Of a stretch of 64,000 nt of DNA, positions 10,085-20,949 are shown piece after piece. Position numbers and translations under genes: made by a program. The stretch is taken from positions 1,116,001 to 1,180,000 of the forward strand of contig JBAJFG010000297.1 of assembly GCA_037903475.1 (NCBI GenBank), in the 5' to 3' direction. This DNA is from Ancylostoma caninum. Lineage: Eukaryota > Nematoda > Chromadorea > Rhabditida > Ancylostomatidae. The notes beneath the pieces were generated by a model. It made no database searches and was not told the origin of the DNA. It was given only the letters and a program-made list of their open reading frames with translations. The stretch's first letter is position 1, and each line of letters begins with the position of its first letter.

Positions 10085-11620
10085 TCCATAGTTCAGAAAA
10101 AACACCAAAACACCAGGATAGGAATCCACCGATCGAGAAAGGGTCCGCCGTGCCCCAACAATGGGGGAAACGTCAACATACGGGTCCACGGATGGAGAAC
10201 GGGTCTGCCCTGGCCCAGTAGTGGGGGAAACGCCAGTATACGGGTCCTCGGATGGAGAATGGGTCTGCCTGCGGCCAGTAATCGGGAAAACGCCAGGATA
10301 TGGGCGCACGGATGGAGAAAGAACCCGTCGTGGCCAATAGTAAGGATAACGCCAGGATAAAGGTCCACAGATGGTGAACGGGTCGGTCTGGCCCAGTAGT
10401 GGGGGAAACGCCAGTGTACGGGTCCACGATGAAGAATGGGTCTGCCGTGGCCAATTGTAAGGAAAACACCAGGATAAGGGTCCACGGATGGAGAATTGGT
10501 CTGCCGTGGCCAATAGTCGAGAAAACGCCACCATACGGGTCAATGGACGGAGGATGGATCTGCCACGGCTCGGTAGTCGAGAAAACGCCAGAATATGAGT
10601 GCACGGAAGAAGAATGGATCCGTCGTGGCCAATTCTAGGGAAAACACCAGGATAAGGGTCCACGGATGGAGAATAGATACGCCGTGGCCCAGCAGTGGGA
10701 AAAACGAAAACATACGGGTCCACGGATGGAGAACGGGTCTGCCCTGGCCCAGTAGTGGGGGAAACGCCAGTATACGGGTCCTCGGATGGAGAACGGGTCT
10801 GCCTGCGGCCAGTAGTCGGGAAAACGCCAGGATATGGGCGCACGGATGGAGAAAGAACCCGTCGTGGCCAATAGTAAGGATAACGCCAGGATAAAGGTCC
10901 ACAGATGATGAACGGGTCGGTCTGGCCCAGTAGTGGGGGAAACGCCAGTATACGGGTCCACGATAAAGAATGGGTCTGCCGTGGCCAATTGTAAGGAAAA
11001 CACCAGGATAAGGGTCCACGGATGGAGAATTGGTCTGCCGTGGCCAATAGTCGAGAAAACGCCACCATACGGGTCAAATGACGGAGGATGGATCTGCCAC
11101 GGCTCGGTAGTCGAGAAAACGCCAGAATATGAGTGCACGGAAGAAGAATGGATCCGTCGTGGCCAATTCTAGGGAAAACACCAGGATAAGGGTCCACGGA
11201 TGGAGAATAGATACGCCGTGGCCCAGCAGTGGGAAAAACGAAAACATACGGGTCCACGGATGGAGAACGGGTCTGCCCTGGCCCAGTAGTGAGGTTAACG
11301 CCAGTATACGGGTCCACAGATCGAGAACGGGTCTGCCGTGGCCAGTTTTAGGGAAAACACCAGGATAAAGGGCCATGGATGGAGGATTGGTCTGCCGTGG
11401 CTAACAGTCGGGGAAATGCCAGGATATGGGAGCACGGATGGAGAAGGAACCCGTCGTGGCCAATAGTAAGGAGAACACCAGGATAAGGGCCCACGGATGG
11501 AGGATGGGTCTGCCACGGGCCAGTAGTGGGGAAAACGTCAGTATACGGGTCCTCAGATGGAAGATGGGTCAGCCGTGGCCAATTTTAGGGAAAACACCAG
11601 GATAACGGTCTGCAGTGGCT
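10085..11620. repeat. ~60 bp minisatellite with 534 bp higher-order repeat
   Basis: About 26 monomers of 58-61 bp are present, built around the words ACGGGTCCACGGATGGAGAA, GGTCTGCCGTGGCC, AGTAGTGGGG and AAACGCCAG. Variant monomers recur in the same order with a spacing of 534 bp (for example the CGGGTCCACGGATGGAG junction at 10181, 10715 and 11249), so roughly nine monomers form a higher-order unit present about 2.5 times. Because the monomer is close to a multiple of three, all minus-strand frames are long and open, the longest being 426 codons at 10037-11317 with a Pro/Tyr/Trp-rich ~20-residue period. I treat that as a by-product of the repeat, not a gene. A three-monomer diverged relative lies at 43140-43325. 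Confidence 0.93.
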
Positions 11621-14111
11621 CAGTAGTGTGGAAAAACGTGATTATTCGCACTACTTTGGTTATGCTGAGTTGTACGCCAACTGTAAGATACTCCTGTACG
11701 GAGTTGGGAGTGGCTGGCCATAACGGGTCCATCGGCGTTGAATGAATGCAGTTCCAAAAAAAACAGTAGGTAATACCATTGTATCGGAAAATAGTTTTAC
11801 ATGTAGGTGTGTGATTAAGAATTTGCAAGAAGGCAAAGACCACGAGAAGTGTGGGAGCTCGACGTTGGTGAGGCGGCCAGACTGGTAGAATATACGCAAT
11901 TTATAAAGGGAGTTCCATATTTGAGCCCAGTTAATGATTAGTCTTGCTTTTTTGTTAATTCTCTAAGCATTTCACATGTGTGAAGCTTTTCTACGTACCC
12001 CAAGTGGCTGCCCCACCCCACTTTCTAGCGTCCAGAAGGGGCGCTAGTACAAGACAACTCACAGGTAAGCTCAATTTAAAAAACCCTCCCTATTTACTGA
12101 GGAGTTCCGGAAAGGGCTTTTTTTTACTTCTTTACTCACTCTATAATTACTCTATAATCTCACGAAACGGACAATTTTCCGTCTCCTTTTTTTATCCATT
12201 TTTTAAAATTGATTTTTGGTTAACTATTGTACAAGCTAACATGTAGTGTGTACACGAGGAGCACCTGGTCCCGCTATATGTTGCTACCTTACAAGTATTA
12301 CCTTTTTGCACTTACTCTCCTTCACACTTTTCTTGTAAGGGTAATACCAATACCTTTGATTTATTGGTTTTTGGTGGAGGCAGTTGGCTCTTTGCTCAAA
12401 TTTTAGGTTTTCTTTCGACCAATTGGGTCGCATTGTCGCATAGACGGTGATTTTTCTTTTGTCTTTCAGAATATGGCTTGGATTCCTTTTAACATTCATA
12501 ACAAATTGTTAAACATTAACAAATCAAATAAAACTATCTATGAATTATAACACCTAAACATCACACATCTTGTATCCTTTTTAGAAGCAGGCCCTTCGTT
12601 ACTGTCAATGGTATCAGTCAGCATCCTCTTGTTCACTGTACTGGAATTGAGCGCTTTCATGGCCATATGTGTTATCGGACTGGACTTACGAAACCAGGTA
12701 AATCATATTGCTACATACGTATTATATTGTTATACATGTCTCATATCTTCTTCATTATGGTTTTCGTTTTCGTCAGCTCTAGCTGATAGGTTCATTTTGG
12801 GCGAAGTGCTGCCATGTTTCAGCTCACCTCTCTTAAAGTTCAATTATAAACATTTGATACTGAACTTTCAAAATAATAACTTAGCAATTGTGCTGTTTTA
12901 TCGGATTCATTTAGCATCGATTCTAAGGGCAGGGGGATTCTGACGTTTGCGTTACGTATAGTCTTTCGCACATATAAACTAAACATTTTGTAATAATAAC
13001 TGGGTATATGTTCACAGTTAAAAAACTTACCTAGCCTATCTCGATCCTGGAACAGTAAAAGTTGTTGTAATCATATAAATGTTTTCTACGTTCTTGCATG
13101 ACGTATTGCCGGAAATGATAGATCATACGAGTCCAGAACATGTAGGTTTAGGACATGTATTGTAGTTTCACGAAATATATTCATTCATTCTTATAGCCAA
13201 ATGGTTTCCGTGAAAACCCGGCTCCTGTTCGCCATGAAAAAGGGGTAGGGTATTCACTCGGATACCTAAACAACATGCTGCTCTTACCTAATTCCTATAA
13301 ATAATAGTCACCTCACTTCAATATGTCATGAGTCACCTAATGATCTGTCCAGGTTTCTTTTACGTAGGTTCGGTAATCCGGTAATGCGAACGCAATCAAT
13401 CAAAGCCTTTTTGTTCACATTCTCTTGAAACACAGCCTGCCTCTTGATTTCGCTATTTTCAGACATAATAGCATCCTGTTAAATAAATATTATTCAATAC
13501 TTGCTTACCATATACAAATAGGTAATACATTAACGCGCTAAAAATTTTATCGGTCATTAGATTCAAACAATCAACATTCTCAACATTTGCACCTCATATC
13601 AATGTATAAAGTGACATATGAACGTTTGCTCTGGGGTGGTGAACGATAACAACAAATCCATGAGTTTAGAACATCTTTTGAGACCTAAGGCGCAGCCTGA
13701 CTACTCAGTCCGGATGTCAGATATGATACTCAATGATGGTACAAGACCATTTGATGGGTTTTCTTTGTCCTTTAATAATAATTCTTTTTATTCGTAAACG
13801 GCCGCCACTGGACGTCGGACTGTGACCAGTTCGTATCACTAGCGGTTCGAAGAAACCACGTATACGAACCTCCAAAGGTGTCAGAGATGGACATCAAATA
13901 GCCATCCAGTTGCTGCTTGTCCTTCAGAATCTTCTCAATTTTATTCTAAACGTGCGAACAGAACAGCCCAAACGACTATGCATCATACAGCATTCCATGT
14001 GTGTCAATCCGATAGGCAATAGCAGTGTGTTGTTGTCGACATATGAGGAAAATTATACGGGACCTACGATTGTCAATCCTTGGATGTGATTGCACTCAGT
14101 TGCGAGGTAAA
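11621..14111. other. Mostly non-coding; one candidate exon at 12585-12697
   Basis: At 12585-12697 a block is bounded by a CCTTTTTAG acceptor and a CCAG|GTAAAT donor and is open in two frames. One of these encodes a hydrophobic helix starting MVSVSILLFTVLEL, the other a Cys/His-containing stretch. No partner exons were found. The AT-rich remainder (12100-12560 and 12720-13800) shows no gene, RNA or clear repeat. Confidence 0.3.
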
Positions 14112-15021
14112 CAGGGCGCAGCACCAGGTGGTCATTGACCACCAGGACTTAGTAGCGTCTTGCGGATTCGGGGGGGGGGGGGGGGCTTAGCACCAATGTC
14201 CGGGGGGTAGTCAATCGCTAACCGTCTACTGATGTTAGACACAAGCAGATTTCAGAGATGCACGCCTGAAGGATCATAAAAATCGTGGCTGAAGATCACT
14301 GTCGTTCAACCAATCGCTACATCCCTACCCTGCACTCTGGTGCGCTCCAGTGATAATCAGGTGTTGCTCAACCTACAGGAGACGTATAATGTTGAACTTT
14401 TGATTGTAGATGCGCACTATACCAACAAGTATCCCCCCAAAGTGGCACATTTCGTTTTTGAGAAACCGTCTTCGTTTTTGGAAAAAACCGTCATTGATGG
14501 TCAAAAAGTGGCTTTCGACCATTTTTTGACCATTAATGACGGTTTTTTTTCAAAAACGAAGACGGTTTCTTAAAAACGAAAGATGCCACTTTGGGGGAGA
14601 GTTGATACCACCCAGGCGCTTTTCTTGGAGTTGACAGCGTATTGGAACACTTCCTCAAACCAGAGAAATTTCCTGGGAAAGTTCCGGGTTTGAGAGAAAA
14701 AACCACGCTCCGAAGACAATTTCCTGTATCTGTCAGGTCCTATAACACGTTTCAACGAGTTCTAGCGGGATCAAACAGTTCCGTACTGAGATCGGTTTTT
14801 CGAGGATTTTAGCTTGAATTGTGGGCTGTCTTCGCTAAATGGTATGCATTTCTTGCTGAAACATCATTCGTCGTCTCACTAACGCTTATTTGAGTCACCT
14901 TTTTAGTGTTATCTGCTTTTCCTGAAGGAACCCTAGTGCGTAGGTATTTAGTAGCCCTTTTCGGAATCCGACTGGACTTAGTACTCCCCAACCGACACTG
15001 ACCACCTAGTGCTGCGCCCTG
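14112..15021. mobile_element. hAT-type non-autonomous element (MITE) with 8 bp target duplication
   Basis: The left end CAGGGCGCAGCACCAGGTGG and the right end (reverse complement CAGGGCGCAGCACTAGGTGG) form inverted termini of about 23 bp with one mismatch. Both sides are flanked by the identical 8 bp GAGGTAAA (14104-14111 and 15022-15029). An 8 bp duplication with a CAGGG terminus is the hallmark of the hAT superfamily. The 910 bp body has no transposase. It contains a G16 run at 14170-14185 and a strong internal palindrome at 14433-14597. The exact duplication suggests a relatively recent insertion. Confidence 0.85.
14433..14597. repeat. Near-perfect palindrome inside the hAT element
   Basis: Two arms of about 77 bases with few mismatches meet near 14515 with almost no loop. 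The arms begin CCCCCCAAAGTGGCAC and end GTGCCACTTTGGGGG (one internal change). No flanking duplication was found, so it may be intrinsic to the element or a nested insertion. Confidence 0.85.
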
Positions 15022-15029
15022 GAGGTAAA

Positions 15030-17180
15030 GCTCAGTCCATTTCCAATTATACAGAGATGCTAATTAATCCATACCTATAATTCAGCATAGTACTAAGCAT
15101 AAGGAATGACTCAGTGCGCTGAAACTGTTCAATGCCGAGTAATGCGTGTAAGGTCGACGTGTAAGAGATAAATGGCGTGTCATACGTGTCAATCCGGTGT
15201 AGCATAAACTAAAGCTATACTGATGACTACCAGATCAGCCATCCAGCAAATCTAACCAATCACCCTTCACCATCCTAGGCCAGTGGACAGTACCGACAGA
15301 ATAATCGACGGCGACTTCCAACGAACTACGCCGTGCTATGCATGCGACCACCTCTCATGCCATCATAATGTGATCGACGACCATAGCCAAAAGTGTATTG
15401 TTTCGCTGTTGTATGGGTTAGCATCTGTTGCAAGGTTATCACCTTTCTATTTCAGTTCTCACCACTTAACCTGGTGTGTGCGTGGAGAGATGCTATGAGT
15501 GTGCTGGGAGACCACGTTAGATATTTCCCAGGGGATTTGATTTGTAAGAGTTCGGAAAAATAATATTGAGGAGGAATTGGAGTTTTGGCCTCAAAGACAA
15601 AAGTTATTAACGAATACACAGTATTGTGACACTGTATTTATGCCTTACCCTGCACAGTCAGGGTCAAAGGTATTGCAAAAAATGTTCCCTAATAGTTCCT
15701 TGTTTCTACAAATGACGTTTTTTGACCGCGATTTCATTTTCACTGATGTTCTCGAATAACTAGAAAGCCCTGCTCTTCTATATAGTAAGGGGTCGTTGCT
15801 AGCTAGCCTCTGCACATAGTCTCGCTGGCACTACCACACTGTCGAAATCCTTCAAAGCTCTTTTCAAGTGGAAATACGAGGAACGTCGGTTGCTCAGCTA
15901 GTACTCGACTGCATTTTGACCAATAAATAATGGTAATGATAATAATCTCCGCCTTTGAAAATAACTAACGCAGCAACACTATTAACTCAATGCGAGCACC
16001 GTCGTCAATGGGTTGATCTTACATCTTTGTCAAACATTCATGACTAGCATAGACTCTGATAAGTGTGCAGCACGAACGCAACCCGGCGTACTGGTTCAAG
16101 TGGAAACCCTAGCAGCAACGGTCCCCAGTTGACGTCAAGTGATGTCAGTCGATTGCTATTGAAGCTCTCTTGTTTTAGCAGCAATTGCTGTGGGATGGCA
16201 GCAGTTGATGGAGGGATAGCAGCAGCTGGGAACCGTTGTTGTTTGGGTTTCTACTGAAACCATTACGCCGCTCGGGCTGCGTTCGTGCTGCACAGTTATC
16301 AGAGGAAGTGCTCAAAACGCTGTGGAAAAAGCAGACCTTTCTCAAACTTCTTCATCAGGCATTTCCAATGGGTGCAAATAAAAGGACAAAAGAAAGAATT
16401 TGAAAGTCTTGTACCAGTGGCGAAGGGATAAGGAACGAGCATGAGAGGATTTTTCGAAAATTACGGCCAAAAAGATAATCCTCATGAAAGAAACTAGGGC
16501 TTTATTGGAAAAGGAAACCTACTGGTGGAAACACTACCGGTAGTAAAGCTGTCAAGTAGCCAACGGGGTCAAGCCTGTGTTGATAAATTATCAACCGGGT
16601 GTCGTATGGTAAGTGGGTAGAAAGGAGGGGGGGGGGGTCGTAGAGAGCGAATCGTGGTTGTGGTGGAGAATTGGTGTCCTACTTTTAGTAGTACTACAGC
16701 CATGCGACTGAGCGAAGCCGAATTTTGGCCCATATTTGTGCATATGTACTGCCAGTCCGGCTCAGCCCTGGAAGATGACAACAAGCCTTGCTATGAAGCC
16801 TACACAGCTGTGCCTTGCCTCCTAGTTTCTGCTCCCCAGCGTCAATAGAAAAGATCAGCACAGGAATTACGGAAGTAATGTTTAGTTGATAAAAATGGCC
16901 TTTTTTAGTTGTTTTTTCAGATCGAAACAGGGAGGATGTCAATTGCAGAAACGTGCACCACATTACATGAGAGCACTAACCTTCAACTAATCAAAACTGA
17001 GGAAAAATCTGCACCTCACTGGCCAGACCTCCTGCTATTCATGTTCAAGTACACCCATGCCTCTGAGCGCCAAAATTCCAGGTGGACATTTTTGCACGCT
17101 CGTACTGAAAGTCGTACTCAGTCCTGCAACCTGATACAGAGTCATTCCGTGCACTACGTTCAACTACGTTATCTCGACTC
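15030..17180. other. Stretch without recognisable gene
   Basis: Only short open frames lie here, none with motifs or convincing splice neighbours. 16040-16290 carries a short inverted arrangement (GTGCAGCACGAACGCA near 16065 and GCGTTCGTGCTGCAC near 16280), spanning about 230 bases and resembling a small MITE. An 11-base G run is at 16627-16637. No RNA gene was seen. Confidence 0.4.
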
Positions 17181-17189
17181 TACTACAAC

Positions 17190-17600
17190 CGCACGTTATT
17201 TTACGTCTTGCAAAAATTGTAGCCTCGGAGGGGACCGAACTCTCGACTGTGTAGGTGACGTGTATCGGTATTTTTCATGGCAAATTTGAAGCAAATTGCT
17301 TGAGTAGGTCTGAACTCATGTGTTCAGAGCGATATTCGCCAACCGCATATGAATCAACTTTTTGCAAAAATTCCGGATAGAGAGGGGATCGAATCCTTGA
17401 CGGTGTACGCGCTGGCTACTCCTACTGCTGCTATAACGTTTGGATTTGAAGTCGAGTAGTGTCTGCGTTTTCGTTCTCATTTCTCATCCCACTTCAGAAT
17501 TTGTGTGCGAAACGGAAGGGGATCGTATTTTTGGCGGCTTAGAGGGAAGGGAGGGGGTTGTAGGGGAGTCGATTTTTCATCATCACCACGCTTGACTCTG
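17190..17600 (-). repeat. Two tRNA-like repeat heads plus shared flank
   Basis: On the minus strand, B-box-like motifs GGATTCGATCCCC (17384-17397) and GAGTTCGGTCCCC (17230-17245) are each followed by a short CC-rich stretch and then a TTTTTGCAAAA or TTTTTGCAAG word. The same order occurs in the repeat copies at 131-240 and 54440-54475. Farther along, 17540-17600 (with CACCACGCTTGAC) matches 54745-54800. The segment therefore belongs to the same dispersed family, arranged as in the 54 kb copy. A tRNA-derived SINE origin is inferred from the B box; no good A box was found. Confidence 0.55.
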
Positions 17601-18032
17601 GTAGCCAAAGCTCGGCGAAAGCACCCCGCTACAAGAAATAGTGAACCCATTTGAATGGTCATGCGCCTGAGCTCACCATGCGTCCCGTACCGTTGTCCAA
17701 CTGTTCAACAATACCATGTGGGTGTAGAGCACTAAACCTGGAGAAAGCGGTGTCACCGCTCTTTGCGATTGGTCAGTTGGACGGATAGGCCAATCTTCGG
17801 GCCTATCCGCACCGCCATTTCCAAGCATTAACTTCACGTTTCAAACCAATTTTTTGCATGTGCTTTCAAGGGCACGCCCATACTATAATTTTCAGATGTA
17901 GAAATATGAAAGTACGTAGGGTCTCGTGATGACTTCTTCCCCAACTGAGCAATAATGAATCATTCGGCTAATCCCTACCCACTACTCCCCTTCCCCCGTC
18001 CGCCCTTCCATGTCCATCCCACACTTTAACAC

Positions 18033-18503
18033 TTAAAGGCAGCAGGAGCTGAAATTCTCGACTCTGAGCTGAGCTGCGGGTGGTGAAGTAGAGACTCGGC
18101 ACATCATAAATGTGAAACGAACACAGACAATGATGGCTTACCTGCAGAGAAAGTGGAACATTCGTCGCGAACACGCCTGGCCGTGTTCGCGCGCGGACGA
18201 GTTCTCCCCGGCGCGAAAGCCATTGCGGCGCGTGGTTTTAGCCGAGTCCCGCCATGAAACCCTGTGAATTGAATGCATTTCGTTTTCCCTTTGCGCCAAA
18301 CCACGCGCCGCAATGGCTTTTGCGCCGGGGAAAACTCGTCCGCGCGCGAACACGGCCAAGCGTGTTCGCGACGAATGTTCCATTTTCTCTGCAGGTAAGC
18401 CATCATTGTCTGTGCTCGTTTCACATTTATGATGTGCTGAGTCTGTACTTCATCACCCACAGCTCAGCTCGGAGTCGAGGATTTCAGCTCCTGCTGCCTT
18501 TAA
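18033..18503. mobile_element. 471 bp TTAA-flanked palindromic MITE
   Basis: Two arms of about 205 bases (18033-18239 and 18298-18503) are reverse complements with roughly 90% identity by eye, separated by a 58-base centre. Both outer ends read TTAA followed by AGGCAGCAGGAGCTGAAAT. TTAA flanks are the target signature of piggyBac-type elements, although TTAA could also be part of the terminus. No coding sequence is present. The end motif relates it to the elements at 20500-20941 and 30283-30704. An internal ATGATGGCTTACCTGCAGAG word resembles ATGGTCGCCTACCTGCGAAG in the 20.5 kb element. Confidence 0.85.
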
Positions 18504-18649
18504 GCAACACTTTCGGTAAGTAAATTAGGTTTCTGGAGTGTTACTCTCATAAAGGGTATGGAATGATACTCTTACAAACCATAAACTGAACAAAGGTAGA
18601 AGGTCGTTACAAAATTGAACAGATTCAAAACAAGTGAAGGAATCCCGGT

Positions 18650-19085
18650 TGCTAGTTCGACTTGTGTTCTGCCCACCACCGACCCTAAAAGACCTGCTCA
18701 CCTTCACTAGCATTTACGAAAGTAGGTGCTATGAGATGAATTGCTGATATTGCTCTGAAGAGAAGATATGCGAACTCAGAGGCACTGTGTATATGATCAC
18801 TGCAGTGGTTTTGGCGAAAAATTTATTGGTGAGACGGTGAGATCCCTGCGAAGACATTTGGACGAACACAGAAGAGCGCTGTCACAACCTGCTTCCTACC
18901 CAAAAGAAGGTTTTTCACGGCACCGGACCCTAAGACACACGAATGAACAACCAGTAATATTCACGGTCCGTGGGCTACATCGACATCTAACTAGGACTTT
19001 GGAGAGAAAAATAATGGATGCTAGAGAAAATCAGAAGACATGAGCCAGAGATTAACAACAAGGACGAGTTAAAGACAGCACTCAC
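18650..19085 (+). pseudogene. Penelope-like GIY-YIG endonuclease fragment (PLE copy 2), frameshifted
   Basis: The segment aligns with the copy 1 endonuclease: CCC(A)CCACCGACCCTAAAAGAC corresponds to its APPTLKHS region, followed by the KICE.RGTVY strand, the YIG-like FIGETVRSLRR, then LDEHRRALSQPASYP and a basic tail. Reading it requires at least two frame changes (near 18800 and 19018) and there is an in-frame stop before the Cys cluster. It lacks the reverse transcriptase. It lies between the 18.0 kb palindrome and the ribozyme-like motifs at 19.8-20.1 kb, which may be its displaced terminal repeats. Confidence 0.8.
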
Positions 19086-19763
19086 GATAGAAAACGTTTT
19101 CGATTTTTTCATGAGATTCTACTCTGGAGGCTACTCTAATGCCCATAATGGAGGAAAGACTATCAAAAAAGGCTACGTTTGCGCGAAATACTGTGTTGTA
19201 TCTTGCCAATACATGTGCATTTGTACGAGATCTATCGCCTGAGATGGGTGCGGCCACCGAGGTGCGGAAAGGATCACCGCTATCCGAAAATGCTGATCGA
19301 TCCTGTATCAGCTGAGAAATACAGCCGCACACGATCAGAGAGAATGGGGCGGGGTTGAGCATGGCGGGCGCATTTGTACAAGCGTACGAGTTTTATTACT
19401 CAAGTAACTGCACGATTCGGAGTGATTCCTTTTGCAGTTACGCTCCAATTGATGGCACCTTTAAAATAAGCACAAATGCAAGAGAACTTTTTTCAGCGTG
19501 AGTGCTGCCTTTAACGGAAATATTAAGATTAATCTCTTGATTATCATCCCTCGACCATTCAAGGAGCTCTGGTTCTGCTACCTCTCACTCTACTGCTGCG
19601 AACGAAAGTGGTGAGGTCCTTCTATGCAGCGTGCTCTTATCTATCCTCCTTAGTGAGAACCTTCTGTATAGGTTTGCGTACCGTGTTGGTAGAGTCATCT
19701 TCCAGGATCGGCTGTTTATGAATCTCGGCATGACTTGAATGTCGTATTGTTTTATGTCCAACT

Positions 19764-19972
19764 GCACGCGAGATTAGTAGTCAGTTTATTCAAATGGCCA
19801 ACGTTTCGGAGCTATTTCCTTCTTCAGGGCCTCGTGACACTGATGGTGGGTAGCGCCGGGTGACCGCTCGCTCGTGGTCAGTGATTGCCCGCAACGAGGC
19901 CCTGAAGAAGGAAATAGCTCCGAAACGTTGGCCGTTTAAATGAATTGACTACTAATCTCGCGTGCAGAGAGT
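19764..19972. repeat. Inverted repeat carrying a ribozyme-like motif on both arms
   Basis: Arms of about 77 bases (19764-19840 and 19895-19972) surround a ~54-base centre. Each arm, read toward the outside, has GGCCCTGAAGA, a short GGA..TCC hairpin, then GAAACGTTGGCC. These are the two hammerhead-type boxes (CUGANGA and GAAA) with a possible GGCC/GGCC closing stem. The boxes are at 19902-19908 and 19922-19925 on the plus strand, and 19821-19827 and 19804-19807 on the minus strand. Inverted terminal repeats are known in Penelope-like elements, and the PLE copy 2 fragment ends 680 bases upstream. Confidence 0.75.
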
Positions 19973-20051
19973 CATCTCCAACGTCTTGCCGAACGGTATT
20001 GTTGCTAACTAGATTGTTGTATCTGATTTTGTTGTATTTGTTCTGAATATT

Positions 20052-20090
20052 AAGATCTGACGAAGGCTTTAAGGTCCGAAAGCTAACAAA
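20052..20090 (+). ncRNA. Hammerhead-ribozyme-like core near PLE copy 2
   Basis: CTGACGA (20057-20063), a weak GG..CC hairpin, GAAA (20078-20081), GCTA, then A-rich sequence with AATAAA. It has the same box order and spacing as the motifs around PLE copy 1. Stem II pairing is poor, so it is probably a decayed copy. Confidence 0.3.
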
Positions 20091-20499
20091 AAGAATAAAG
20101 GAATCGAAAAGAGTCTCAACAAGAAAACAAAGATTCAAAACATTTTATTAGCCAAAATAATTTCGAAACATTTTTGTAGAAGGGCGACCTTGAATCAGCA
20201 ATGATATCACACTTTACCGATCACCTGATCAGCGAATGTTCGCAGTGAAGCACGCTCGCTAGAACCTAAACGTTAAATTTAAAAGAAATGTTTAAGGTTA
20301 ACTAAAAGAACAGTTGTTAATGGGTTGTAAGCATGCATGGATATATCAGAAAATATTGTAACACTATAAAAGCTAACAGTAGGGGGAAAAGCTTGGAATC
20401 CACATTTTGCTGGCGTCCTCATTCGTCATTATTATATCTCCAAATGATTAACCATGAGTCATAGCGAAATTTGAGAGGTGGCTACAAAATGTTACCTTC

Positions 20500-20941
20500 T
20501 TAAATGCAGCACTCACGGAAATTTTTGAGTTGAAGATTTTGCGGTATATCGGGGTTTTTAGGGACGATGAACTCATTGACAATGACGAAGTAGCGTGAAA
20601 CACGCGACAAAACATAGAAAATGATGGCGGTATTTCATGTGTGTCCACAGCGCGGACGAGTGCTCCGTGATGGGTCCCACCACGGAACCCTGCAAATGGT
20701 AGGAATTTAATAAACAAGCCCCCGCTGAACCACATGCGCACACCCTGTCAACGGCGTTAGTTGGCGCGACGGAACCCTAATGTCCAGAGCGACAGATGTG
20801 TCCACGGCAGTATCTTCGCAGGTAGGCGACCATTGAAGGTGTCCAACCTACTGTTGCTATTGTCCAGCGGCCGGCTACATGGTAAGCGACTCGCTTCAGA
20901 ATTTCATAAACAGTGAAAATTTCCGTGAGTTCTTCCTTTAA
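20500..20941. mobile_element. TTAA-flanked MITE, 442 bp
   Basis: The left end reads TTAA then ATGCAGCACTCACGGAAATT. The reverse complement of the right end reads TTAA then AGGAAGAACTCACGGAAATT. These inverted termini share the TTAA flank and the CACGGAAA word with the elements at 18033-18503 (TTAA and GCAGCA only) and 30283-30704. There is no coding sequence. A solitary end of the same type (CGTGAGTGCTGCCT before TTAA) sits at about 19497-19514. Confidence 0.75.
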
Positions 20942-20949
20942 AGATCCTG

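Noticed and set aside
10037..11317. 426-codon minus-strand open frame
   Set aside because: It lies wholly inside the ~60 bp minisatellite, and other frames of the same array are also long and open. The period is close to a multiple of three, so openness is expected without coding.
18104..18523. Open frames on both strands with Arg-rich sequence
   Set aside because: They are the two arms of the 18 kb palindrome read in opposite directions.
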